From Verrucomicrobiales bacterium (GTDB taxonomy: Bacteria > Verrucomicrobiota > Verrucomicrobiia > Verrucomicrobiales > V1-33): 9,819 nt of DNA. The stretch is from the NCBI GenBank assembly GCA_023253495.1, contig JALRGF010000575.1:1-9819 (forward strand), in the 5' to 3' direction. The notes beneath the pieces were generated by a model. It had not been told where the DNA came from, did no database searches, and saw nothing but the letters and a program-made list of their open reading frames with translations. This document shows positions 1 through 7,900 of this stretch, in pieces. Numbering within the stretch: the first letter of the stretch is position 1; each line of letters begins with the position of its first letter. Made by a program: the position numbers and the translations under genes.

Positions 1-34
1 TTGACATTCCGGCCCACGCCCGGACCATCACCCG

Positions 35-619
35 ATGCCCGCCAAGAAAGCCGCCGCCACATCCACCGCGGCCCGGAACCCAGCCGCCCCCGCCCGCACC
101 ACGGCGCCCGGCGGCACCCCCACCACCGGAAAAACCTCGAAAAAGGCCGCCGCGCCCGCCGCGAAAAAGGCCGCCCGCCGAGCCTCCGCACCCGCTGCGA
201 AAAAAGCCGCTGCCACGGGCACGAAAAAAACCGCGCGCGCCGGCAGCCCCGGAAAACCGGCGCCTGTTCCGACCGAAGGCCTGCGCCTCGCGGTGGCCGC
301 AGCCCGTCTGGCCGAGGACATCAAGGCCGAAGACATTGTTGTGCTCGACGTCAGCGCGGTGTCGTCGATCACCGATTACTTCGTCATCTGCAGCGGGTCG
401 TCCACACCGCACCTCAAGGCCATCGCCCGCGAAATCCGCGCCGGCATGGCCGAATCCGAGGGAGTCCGGCCGGCCATGGCCGAGGGCGACCACGAAAGCC
501 AATGGGTCGTGCTCGACTATGGCATCATCATGGTCCACGCCTTCCACCCCGAGAAGCGCGACCTTTATGCGCTCGAAGACCTGTGGGGAGACGCCCGGCG
601 TGTCGACTGGCACGCCTGA
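35..619 (+). CDS. rsfS: Ribosome silencing factor RsfS with long Ala/Lys-rich N-terminal extension
   Basis: RsfS (Iojap/DUF143 family) binds ribosomal protein uL14 on the large subunit and blocks subunit joining when nutrients are scarce. The family core spans about residues 83-192 of 194. It contains the strand 'DIVVLDV', the signature 'SSITDYFVICSG' (about 110-121), 'GDHESQWVVLDYG' (151-163) and 'VHAFHPEKRDLYALEDLWGDA' in short form near 167-187, all classic for RsfS. Family members are usually only about 105-120 residues. The extra first 80 residues here are almost entirely Ala, Lys, Thr, Pro and Arg, with repeated 'KKAA' units, as in histone H1-like or AlgP-type tails. The tail is in frame with no interruption, and ATG at 35 is preceded in frame by TGA at 2-4, so this start is the furthest upstream ATG. 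An internal start nearer the core cannot be excluded, but I see none with a good ribosome binding site. No Shine-Dalgarno motif precedes the ATG. cinA follows on the same strand. Confidence 0.93.
   Translation: MPAKKAAATSTAARNPAAPARTTAPGGTPTTGKTSKKAAAPAAKKAARRASAPAAKKAAATGTKKTARAGSPGKPAPVPTEGLRLAVAAARLAEDIKAEDIVVLDVSAVSSITDYFVICSGSSTPHLKAIAREIRAGMAESEGVRPAMAEGDHESQWVVLDYGIIMVHAFHPEKRDLYALEDLWGDARRVDWHA
138..234 (+). repeat. Four imperfect copies of CGAAAAARSCCGC inside rsfS
   Basis: Near-identical blocks begin at 138, 162, 198 and 222. The first two share the 14-mer CGAAAAAGGCCGCC; the last two carry longer A runs (6 and 7). The start-to-start spacing is 24, 36 and 24 bases, all multiples of 12. 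Each copy encodes Lys-Lys followed by Ala-Ala (Thr-Ala in the last), so the repeat underlies the basic tail of RsfS. The spacing suggests expansion by slippage of a short coding unit. The A runs stand out in a very GC-rich sequence. Confidence 0.6.
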
Positions 620-742
620 GCGTCCGGCGCCCCGGTGCGGAAGCACCCGGTGGGTGACCGGGTGGCCGGCGCTCTCACGGTCTCGTTTGGTCACATGCCG
701 AGACCCGTTGCTGAATGGGCGATGCCGGGCACGGTGCGCCCG
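620..742 (+). other. Intergenic spacer rsfS-cinA with GC-rich hairpin
   Basis: This 123-base spacer holds GGTGC (634-638), a GGAA loop (GNRA type, 639-642) and GCACC (643-647). An alternative stem, CACCC/GGGTG, overlaps it just downstream. There is no T-tract, so it is not a canonical intrinsic terminator. The cinA reading frame stays open through the spacer back to a GTG at 635, but the extra 36 residues do not look like the family. Confidence 0.25.
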
Positions 743-2032
743 ATGCGCATCGACCTCATCAACACCGGAACCGAGCTGCTGCTCGGACAGACGCTCAACA
801 CCCATGCCCACTGGCTGGGCGGCGAGCTTTTTGAACTCGGGTTGCGCATCCAGCGGCAAACCGCCATTCCCGACGGGGAAGAAATCCGCCTGGCTCTGCT
901 CGAATCGATTCCGCGCAGCGACGTCATTGTGGTGACCGGCGGGCTGGGGCCGACCAGCGACGACATCACCCGGGAGATCACCGCGGAGCTGCTCGGGCTG
1001 CCGCTGGAGCAGGATGATTCGGTCCTTGAGCACATCCGGGCGTATCTCGCGCGACGGCACCGTGAGCTGAATGCCAATTCGTACCGCCAGGCCCAGGTGC
1101 CGCGCGGCGCCGAGGTGCTGGTGAATCCTTTCGGCACGGCCCCCGGACTGTATTTTCCGCCGCAGGAAGGGGCGGTCGCCGGAGTGACGCGGACGCCGCA
1201 TATTTTCCTGCTGCCCGGGCCGCCGCGTGAGCTCAAGCCGATGTGGCGCGATCAGATCATACCGCGGCTGCGGGCGATGATGCCGGGGGACCCGCCGCAG
1301 CTGCGGAATTTCAAGTTGTTCGGTCTGGGCGAAGCCCAGGTGGCGGAAACCCTGGAAGCTCCGATGCTGGCCACCGGGATTGTCGAAATCGGCTACTGCG
1401 TCCGTCCCGGCGAAGTCATCCTGCGGGCGATCGGGAAGCCGTCGGCGCTGGACGCCTGCGGCGAGCTGGTGCGCGGGGCGTTCGGCGGCCGCCTGTTTTC
1501 GGAAAGCGACGAGCTGATGGAAGAGGTGGTGGTGCGGCAGCTGACCGCCCGGGCCGAAACCGTGGCCATCGCGGAAAGCTGCACCGGCGGCCTGATCGCC
1601 AACCGGCTCACCAACGTGCCGGGTGCGTCCGAGGTTTTCGGCTGGGGATTTGTCACGTACGCCAATGCCGCCAAGGAGCAGGTGCTGGGAGTGCCGGCGG
1701 CGCTGCTCGACACCCATGGTGCGGTCAGTGAGCCGGTCGCCCGCGCCATGGCTGAAGGCGCGCTGCGGGTGAGCGGCGCCGACCACGCCCTCGCCGTCAC
1801 CGGCATCGCCGGCCCCGGCGGCGGCACACCGGAAAAGCCGGTCGGCACCGTCTGGATTGCCCTGGCTTCCCGCGCCGCCGGCAGTCCCCCGGCCTCGCCC
1901 ACCGCCGGAGCCGCCCGCGCCCTGGTGGTCCGCGAGCATTTTCCGTTTGAGCGGGACATGTTCAAAGTCATGACGTCGCAGACCGCGCTCGACCTGCTGC
2001 GGCGGCGCCTGGCCGGCCACGAGCCGGCCTGA
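743..2032 (+). CDS. cinA: CinA family protein (MoCF-like domain plus nicotinamide-nucleotide amidase domain)
   Basis: CinA combines an N-terminal MoCF/MogA-like domain, linked in some homologues to ADP-ribose or NMN metabolism, with a C-terminal PncC domain that deamidates nicotinamide mononucleotide for NAD recycling. Counting from ATG 743 the protein has 429 residues, close to the family's usual 410-430. N-domain motifs are 'GTELLLGQ' (9-16), 'TGGLGPTSDD' (65-74) and 'LPGPPREL' (157-164). C-domain motifs are 'AESCTGG' (277-283, with candidate nucleophile Ser279), Tyr306 and Lys311 in 'TYANAAK', and 'GIAGPGGGTPEKPVGTVWIAL' near 354-374. Both active-site regions look intact. I chose ATG 743 because family members begin with this strand ('MRIDLINTGTELLLGQ'). 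In-frame starts at 635 (GTG), 695 and 722 (ATG) would add residues unlike CinA, and none has a clear ribosome binding site. The 3' end overlaps convergent thiL by 65 bases. The name 'competence/damage-inducible' is historical and implies no competence system here. Confidence 0.95.
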   Translation: MRIDLINTGTELLLGQTLNTHAHWLGGELFELGLRIQRQTAIPDGEEIRLALLESIPRSDVIVVTGGLGPTSDDITREITAELLGLPLEQDDSVLEHIRAYLARRHRELNANSYRQAQVPRGAEVLVNPFGTAPGLYFPPQEGAVAGVTRTPHIFLLPGPPRELKPMWRDQIIPRLRAMMPGDPPQLRNFKLFGLGEAQVAETLEAPMLATGIVEIGYCVRPGEVILRAIGKPSALDACGELVRGAFGGRLFSESDELMEEVVVRQLTARAETVAIAESCTGGLIANRLTNVPGASEVFGWGFVTYANAAKEQVLGVPAALLDTHGAVSEPVARAMAEGALRVSGADHALAVTGIAGPGGGTPEKPVGTVWIALASRAAGSPPASPTAGAARALVVREHFPFERDMFKVMTSQTALDLLRRRLAGHEPA

Positions 2033-2945
2033 GCGTCCGGAAATGCTCGTACCCGCCGTGCAGCGCCGGCTCCTCGCGGCCGGCTGGTTCCAAGGTGCCG
2101 AGGCACGTCAGCGGGACCTTCGGAAAGGCGGTGCGCCAGGCCGCCGGCAGCCGCGTCGCCCGCGATCGCGGCACCGTGAAAAGCAACTCAAAATCCTCGC
2201 CGTCACCGAGCGCCTCCGCCGGCGTGCAGCCGCGATGGCACGGCAGCCGGGCGGGGTCGATCAACCATCCCGTACCACTCGCCCGCGCCAGCCGCGGCAG
2301 GTCCTGACCCAATCCGTCGCTCAGGTCCATCATCGCCGAAGGCCTGACGTGACGGGCCAGCCACTGCGCTTCAGCAAGTCGCGGCCGGAAAGTGAGATGC
2401 CGCCCGCTGGCCAGCGAGCCGCCGAGCCGCCCGGTGACAAAAACCGCGTCACCAGGGCGGCCCCCGGACCGCAGCACACAGCGCCCGGGCTCGACCTCCC
2501 CGAGCATCGTGACATTGAGCATGACCGGGGCGCCGTCCGGGGCGCCGGAAGTCTCGCCGCCGGCCAGCGAAAAGCCGTGGGTGCGCGCGCAGCGGGCCAG
2601 CCCGCGATAGACGGCGAGCAACCAGGAAGTGGCGGTGAGGCCCGGAGCGACCACGGTGACCACGGCGTGCGTCGGCCGTCCCCCCATCGCCGCGATATCG
2701 CTGACGGCACGGGCCGCCGCTTTCCATCCGACCGCGGCCGGCGGACTGCTGGCGAGAAAATGCACCCCTTCGACCACGGCATCGGTCTTGAGGAGCTGAT
2801 GGCACTTTCCTCCCGGCGGCGACTCCAGGACGGCACAGTCGTCGCCGGGACCGACGACAACACCTTCCGCCGAAGGCAGCCCCCGGACCAGCCGGGCCAC
2901 CAGCCGGTCTTCGCCCCAGTCGCGCAGCGGCACCCGTGTCTTCAT
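1968..2945 (-). CDS. thiL: Thiamine-monophosphate kinase ThiL
   Basis: ThiL phosphorylates thiamine monophosphate with ATP to thiamine diphosphate, the last step of cofactor synthesis. The 325-residue protein shows the family's AIR synthase-like fold motifs: 'GDDCAVL' (34-40), 'KTDAVVEGVHF' (53-63), 'AMGGRP' (86-91), 'LAGGETSG' (127-134), 'DLSDGLGQDL' (207-216), 'GDGEDFELLF' (247-256) and terminal 'GYEHF' (298-302). The metal-binding motif reads GGET rather than the more usual GGDT; Glu is a conservative change and also occurs in the related PurM family. ATG 2945 overlaps the stop codon of the upstream membrane protease gene as ATGA, so translation is probably coupled. Upstream in-frame extension is possible but unlike ThiL. 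Residues from about 305 on, a basic Arg/Ala/Gly-rich tail, are read entirely from the antisense of the cinA 3' end and lie beyond the usual family end. Confidence 0.93.
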   Translation of the reverse strand: MKTRVPLRDWGEDRLVARLVRGLPSAEGVVVGPGDDCAVLESPPGGKCHQLLKTDAVVEGVHFLASSPPAAVGWKAAARAVSDIAAMGGRPTHAVVTVVAPGLTATSWLLAVYRGLARCARTHGFSLAGGETSGAPDGAPVMLNVTMLGEVEPGRCVLRSGGRPGDAVFVTGRLGGSLASGRHLTFRPRLAEAQWLARHVRPSAMMDLSDGLGQDLPRLARASGTGWLIDPARLPCHRGCTPAEALGDGEDFELLFTVPRSRATRLPAAWRTAFPKVPLTCLGTLEPAGREEPALHGGYEHFRTLRPARGRPGAAAAGRARSATS

Positions 2946-3808
2946 GCTGACGGAGACGACCCGCTGGTCCACAGGCTGGCCGAGGTGGCCAGATTGAAAA
3001 GCGCGTGAATGGCAATGGGCAGCGCCACACCGCGCGACCATTCATACGCCAGCACGAGGACGAGCCCGAGTACGGCCAGCGGCACCAGCGCGGTCAGCGA
3101 CCCGTGCACCGCCCCGAACAACAGCGCGGTGAAAAGCGCGGCAAACGGCGCATCCGCGAATTGCCGCAGCGTGGGGTACAGAAATCCCCGGAACACCGTT
3201 TCCTCGACCACCGGGGCCACCCCGCACGCAAACACCACAATCAGGCCGCGCACCAAGGGCGATCCGCTTTCGGTCAACGCCCGCACCGTGTCCTGAGCCG
3301 ACGGCTCAAACCCCATCGGCAACCACACCCGACGCTCGAACACCCACGCCACCCCGTACACCACCGCCCCGCCCAGCACCGTCCAGATCAACGCCAGCGG
3401 CACCAGCGAAAGCAGGCGCCGCGCATCCGGCAGACCCAGCCACGCCGTCAGCCCGCGCTGCCGCAGCCCGCGCAGATACATCAACAACAGCAGCCACAAC
3501 ACCACCGAGGACGCCGCCGCCCCGGTCACATCAGACGCCCGCAGCTCCCGCGCCGGCGCCTCCGCCACCGCCGGCGCCACCGCCATCAGATGCCCGCGAA
3601 ACAGAAACACCAGTCCCACCGCCACCGCCACATCCACCACGTCCGCCGGCATGCCCGGACGCGGCCGTCCGTCCCACCCGGCCAGCGACACCACCCGCTC
3701 CCCGAACCATTGGTGCGCCAGCAGCCCGAGCGGCAGCGCCCAGAGCAGCCACTGCATCACATCGACCAGAATCTGCTGGCCGGCCGCCGCGCTGGTCGCC
3801 GCATCCAT
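2942..3808 (-). CDS. CPBP (CAAX/Abi-type) family intramembrane glutamic protease
   Basis: CPBP proteins are multi-pass membrane proteases related to eukaryotic Rce1. Bacterial members have varied roles (pheromone or bacteriocin processing and self-immunity), and nothing here fixes the substrate. The 288-residue protein has about seven or eight hydrophobic segments, near residues 18-35, 56-75, 100-115, 133-155, 187-205, 222-238, 240-258 and 260-275. All three signature motifs are present: 'EETVFRG' with Glu202, Glu203 and Arg207; 'FGAVH' with His235; and 'HALFN' with His268 and Asn272. The active site therefore looks complete. The start lies 4 bases after the sppA stop codon, and the stop overlaps the thiL start (ATGA), so it is the middle gene of a compact transcript. 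Met18 (codon at 3757-3755) is an alternative start just before the first hydrophobic helix. No Shine-Dalgarno motif is visible, in keeping with reinitiation from sppA. Confidence 0.9.
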   Translation of the reverse strand: MDAATSAAAGQQILVDVMQWLLWALPLGLLAHQWFGERVVSLAGWDGRPRPGMPADVVDVAVAVGLVFLFRGHLMAVAPAVAEAPARELRASDVTGAAASSVVLWLLLLMYLRGLRQRGLTAWLGLPDARRLLSLVPLALIWTVLGGAVVYGVAWVFERRVWLPMGFEPSAQDTVRALTESGSPLVRGLIVVFACGVAPVVEETVFRGFLYPTLRQFADAPFAALFTALLFGAVHGSLTALVPLAVLGLVLVLAYEWSRGVALPIAIHALFNLATSASLWTSGSSPSA

Positions 3809-3812
3809 GAGG

Positions 3813-4841
3813 TCACTCGGCCGCGCCGGTCCACAGGAAATAACACCGGCCCGGTTGCATCACCGGGGAAATCAGGCCGGGCACCTCCACCCGCACCTTC
3901 ACCGAGTCCCCGCCGCTCGGACCTCCCGATTTCATCAGGACCCCCAGAAGATCGCGCCAGCCGGGCATCCGCGTGTAGCGGACGACCTCCGCATCGTTCA
4001 GACCGGCCAGCTGACGCGCCGCCGCATAGGCCGCTTCGATGTACCCGACCTCGTCCGCCAGCCGTCCCGCCACCGCCGCCTCCCCGAGCACCACCCGTCC
4101 ATCCGCCAGGCCGTTCCTGAGTTCATCGACCGGGATGGCGCGCGCCGCCGAGACGATGCCGACGAAGCGCTCGTAATTCTTCATGACCAGATCCTGGAAA
4201 AATGCCCGCTCGGCATCGGTCATGGCGCGCGACATCGCGCCGGCATCCTTCATCGCACCGCTCTTGAACGTGCGGGTCTCGACCCCCGCCTTTTCCATCA
4301 ACCCCTGAACGCCGACCCCGGACATGATCACCCCGATGCTCCCGGTAATGCCGGTCGGATGCGCCACGATCCGCTCCGCTCCGCATGCCAGATAGTACCC
4401 GCCCGAGGCGGCCACACTGTCCAGATAAGCCACCACCTTCTTTTTCGACGCCGCCTCCTTGACCGCCGCATAGAGCGTGTCCGAAGCAGTCACCTCGCCC
4501 CCGGGCGAATCGATCCGCAGCACGATCGCCTTGACCCGCGGGTCCTCGATCGCCTGGTGCAGCGCCCGTTTGATTTCCTCAACCATCGAACCGCCCCCGC
4601 CCCCGTCACCCGAGATCGCCCCGGTGATGTCGAGCTGGACGATGCGGTCGCGGGTCGAGGCATTTTTCGCCTGCACCAGCTGCTCGGCCTCGAAGGGCGC
4701 CGCCCGCAGCACCGGCGCATGATGATCGAGCGTGAATCCCGACATCGACCGGCTGGCCAGCAGTCCGACATTCACCATCACGCTCACGAAGAGCAACAGC
4801 ACGAGCAGCACGCCCACGCAGCCGAGGACTTTGGGTTTCAT
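3813..4841 (-). CDS. sppA: Signal peptide peptidase SppA, short (single-domain) form
   Basis: SppA is a membrane-anchored serine protease of the S49 family that degrades signal peptides left after secretion. Residues 5-29 form one hydrophobic N-terminal anchor; the remainder should face outside. The 342-residue length matches the short Bacillus-type form rather than the duplicated E. coli type. Visible motifs are 'VLRIDSPGGEV' (107-117), 'DSVAASGGYYLAC' (141-153) with candidate nucleophile Ser146, 'GSIGVIM' (167-173), and 'FKSGAMKDAG' (192-201). In the last motif Lys198, 52 residues after the Ser, is the likely general base; Lys193 is the other conserved Lys. A run of five Gly (80-84) sits between the first beta strand and helix and looks like a flexible insert. 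It is the first gene of sppA-CPBP protease-thiL. No good ribosome binding site precedes ATG 4841. The 87-base gap upstream separates it from the metalloprotease gene, so a promoter may lie there, but I see no strong -35/-10 pair. Confidence 0.94.
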   Translation of the reverse strand: MKPKVLGCVGVLLVLLLFVSVMVNVGLLASRSMSGFTLDHHAPVLRAAPFEAEQLVQAKNASTRDRIVQLDITGAISGDGGGGGSMVEEIKRALHQAIEDPRVKAIVLRIDSPGGEVTASDTLYAAVKEAASKKKVVAYLDSVAASGGYYLACGAERIVAHPTGITGSIGVIMSGVGVQGLMEKAGVETRTFKSGAMKDAGAMSRAMTDAERAFFQDLVMKNYERFVGIVSAARAIPVDELRNGLADGRVVLGEAAVAGRLADEVGYIEAAYAAARQLAGLNDAEVVRYTRMPGWRDLLGVLMKSGGPSGGDSVKVRVEVPGLISPVMQPGRCYFLWTGAAE

Positions 4842-4905
4842 GGGTCAAAAGAAGCGGGCCGGCCGCCCCGGTCCCGAAAGGTTCAGCCTACCCGCTCCGC
4901 CCCCC

Positions 4906-4927
4906 GGCACAAGTGCCCGAATCCGGG
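4906..4927 (-). terminator. GC-rich hairpins directly after the metalloprotease stop (weak terminator candidate)
   Basis: Two mutually exclusive stems lie 3' of the stop codon: GGCAC/GTGCC (4906-4910 with 4913-4917) and CCCG/CGGG (4916-4919 with 4924-4927). Neither is followed by a T-rich run on the minus strand, so at best this is a weak or factor-assisted terminator, and read-through into sppA is possible. Confidence 0.2.
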
Positions 4928-4928
4928 T

Positions 4929-7900
4929 CTACGGCCCGACGCGAAGACGCGCGTAGCGCGCCGGCACACCCGCATCCGGCAGAGCCACCTGCTGATCGGC
5001 AGCGGCATCCACCGCGCCCGGGTTGGTGGCGAAATCAGCCCATGGGCCGGCCGGGGAGTCGCTGATCTGGATGGTGTAGTCGAGCTCGGGTCGGGCGCGG
5101 CGGAAAAGAAGATACGGTCCGTCCTCCATCATGACCAGCCTCGGCAGCAGAGCGGTGTCGACGCTGTACGGCTGGCCGCCAAGGGCGAATTCGAGCAGGT
5201 GGCCCAGCCCGTCGGCCTCGGGGTCGGCGGTGTCGAAATCAGCGGCCTCCAGCTGGGCCTGGGTGTAGCCGTGACCGAGCAGGGCGTGTTTCCAGGCCGG
5301 ATATCCGGTGAGCGGCGAGACCAGCGCGGTGCGGCTGTCCTCAATGGTGGTGGAAAAAAGGTTGATGGTGCGGCTGACCCGCACCCAGTAACGGCCGGTC
5401 GCGGAGCCGGCGGTGAGATTCAGCACCGGGTCGGTGGCGCCGGCGATGGGACGGGAGGTGTTGCCGGAATCGCCGGCGTACCACTGGTAAGCCAGCGCGC
5501 CGCTCACCTCCCGCGGCGTCACCCTGAGGAAAGTCGCGGTGCCCGGCGGCACCTGCCGGTCGGCCGGCTGGCGGTCGATGAGGGGGGCTTCGTCGTCAAA
5601 AACCGTCAAGGCCAGTTCCGGACCGGCCGACCCGGAAAAATGCGGATTGGCGGAGGCGAGCGTGTGCCGGAGCGTCACCGACCGGCTGCCCTCGACGCGG
5701 TTGTTCTGGTCGGCGGTGATGGTGACCGATCGGCCGGTCTGCCAGTTTGTGGTGTCGAGCACCACGGTGGCGGGGTGGGTGATCGGGCTGGCACCTCCGC
5801 GCCCCGAGCTGAGAGTGACGGTGACCGGCGTGCCTGCTCCGGGGTCCTGATCGAGGCGAAGGGAATACGATCGGGTGCCTCCCTCGGTCAGCGAGAATCT
5901 CCCCGCGGGAAACCACGAGAGCATCACCCGACCCGGATCAAATTTTCCCGCGGCCAGAAGCTGAATGTCATCGATGTTCCAGCCGCCCAGCGGACGCAGG
6001 CTGCCGGGGCCGGCCGTCGGCCCGATCGACCAGCGCACCTGCACCTGCGGCTGGTGATCGCATTCCGGCGGCAGCGCCAGCGAGACTTCCTCCCAGGATT
6101 CGCTGAATTCGTAGTCATCCGAGAGCAGCGGTTTCCAGCTGCCGGCGCCGATCCGGTATTCCACAGCGTAAGGATCATTGACATTCAGCCACATCCAGAA
6201 GTTTAGGGTGAGTCCTTCGTATCCGGTGGTGGCGAAGACCGGAGAGGTCGCGGTGCGCCTGACGGCATTGACAGCGTAGTTTCCGGTCAGGTTGTTTCCC
6301 AGGACACGGGGTCCGGTGTATCCGGCGGCCGGGTCATTGCCGATGTTGGAGTGCGTTGTTCCCCCGGCGCCCGTGGGGGTGCCCCAGGCCCAGCCGGGCT
6401 CGAGGAGGAAACCCGGGTCCGTGTTCATATCGCGGGCCAGCAGCACGGCCCGGTGGGCGAACCCGCCGAGCGACGTTTCCGCGAGGGCGGCCCCTCCATG
6501 GCCGGTGATCTGCCCCCCGACCACTTTCACCGTATACGTGCCCAGATCGTCGTCGTCCCAGGACCCGCCGGGCGGAATGACCCGGTAGGTTGCCAGCACC
6601 TCGCGACTGAAGTTGGAGGCGGACTTGCCGACGAGTTCAACCGGCAGCGGCGTGCCTGCGGGATCGCGGACCTCGATGTCCTGGCCGTCGAACGACCCGA
6701 GCACGAATGCCGTGTCGGGGTCCTGAAACTTGAGGGTGAACTCGTAGGCGGCGGCCCCCGTTACGGTGGCCGGCCAAGGGGCCGGGGCGGTGACGGTCGC
6801 CGGATGGGTGTCGGCGGCCGGCACCGTCAGGCCGACTGAAGCGCTGGTGAGGTTCCTGTTTCCGTTGGTGTCGGCGACGGCGCCGCTTTTGAACGTGGCG
6901 ACGAAGCTCCCGGCATCACCGATGTCCCAGAAGCCCCCCGGGGGCGACCACTGAAAGGTCGCGCGCACTTTGCGGGCGCCGAGGTCCGGGTCGGCGCCGG
7001 CACTCACCAGCACCGGGGTCCAGGTTGTCGTCCCTTTGCTCACCACAAAATCGCCGGTTTCGAGGGTGTCGATCCGCACCGCTTTGTTGTCGGTGATCAC
7101 GACGGCGAACTCGTGCGTGCCATGGCCGAAGACCACGGGCCCCGCCGGGATGGCGCTGATCACCGGCCGTTCGTCGTCGCCTCCCGGTTCAGTGATCTCG
7201 AGGCGATAGCTGCCGAGGGATCCGTAGGCCGGAAACCCCTGGTCGGAACCTGAGGACGCCCGGCCCGTGTGGGTCACTTCGAGGTAATACGTGGAGGCCT
7301 GGGCTGCGGTATGGCTGGTGTGAGCCGGCTGGCTGCCGGCCGTGGTCGTGCTTTTGAGGAAGCCGTAGCCGCTGTGGCGCAGGGTCAGTTTGAGATAGGC
7401 GTTGGGACCGGGGTCGTGCGATTCCCCGAGGATGTCGAAGGTGCCGGCGGGCATGACGAACCGGAACACGTCGATGTCGCCATTTGTTTCGAGGCGTCCG
7501 TCGGCGCGGATAACCCCGCCGGCATTGGCCGAAAGCAGGGCGGCGGCGGCCGGAGTGTCCCCCCGGTCATCGCTGCGATAGCCGACGTTGTTGGTGCCGC
7601 TGCCGGTGGCGGCGATGATGCCGATCTGGTCTTCGTCATTGACCGCCCCTTTGAAGAATCCGTTGTCCCACTGGGTGTACGGCCGCTGGTCGCTGAAGCT
7701 GTTCCCCATGATCGGGGCCCAGAGGCCGTGACCGCTGTAATATTCCTTGAACGCGGTTTTGGGGGTGTCATGGCTGCTGTGGCTCAGGCCGAGGGTGTGG
7801 CCGACTTCGTGGGAAACGGTTTCCGGCAGGGACCATTGGATGCCGCCGTTCCAGACCCAGCAGGGGGTGTCGCTATTCTGCGAAAAGGTGGAATAGTAGG

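Noticed and set aside
1..29. TTGACA at 1-6 as a -35 promoter element for rsfS
   Set aside because: The hexamer is perfect, but the best -10 match at proper spacing is only about 3 of 6, and upstream sequence is missing. It may be part of a preceding gene's end.
224..230. The A7 run in rsfS as a programmed frameshift site
   Set aside because: It is read as G AAA AAA A, which is not the X XXY YYZ arrangement, and neither shifted frame yields a sensible product.
635..742. A longer cinA start at GTG 635 (or ATG 695 or 722)
   Set aside because: The added residues do not resemble CinA N-termini, which begin at the strand encoded from 743, and no start has a better ribosome binding site.
614..2040. 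The 14-mer GCCTGAGCGTCCGG spans the stop codons of both rsfS (614-627) and cinA (2027-2040)
   Set aside because: The placement is curious, but one 14-base repeat is roughly expected by chance in about 10 kb of such GC-rich sequence, and there is no longer flanking similarity.
2043..3008. A plus-strand frame of 321 codons opposite thiL
   Set aside because: It has no recognisable domain and is fully antisense to thiL, whose motifs are complete.
3005..4120. A plus-strand frame of 371 codons rich in Arg, Gln, His and Pro
   Set aside because: It is antisense to the CPBP protease and sppA; its composition simply mirrors the codon use of hydrophobic GC-rich genes.
4842..4928. A promoter for sppA in the 87-base gap (minus-strand TTGTGC, 16-base spacer, TAGGCT)
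   Set aside because: Both hexamers match consensus at only about half of their positions, which is not distinguishable from chance.
3651..6206. An open plus-strand frame of 851 codons across sppA and the 3' part of the metalloprotease gene
   Set aside because: It is antisense to two well-supported genes, has low-complexity Arg/His/Pro/Gly-rich sequence and crosses the intergenic gap. Long antisense frames are expected in high-GC DNA.
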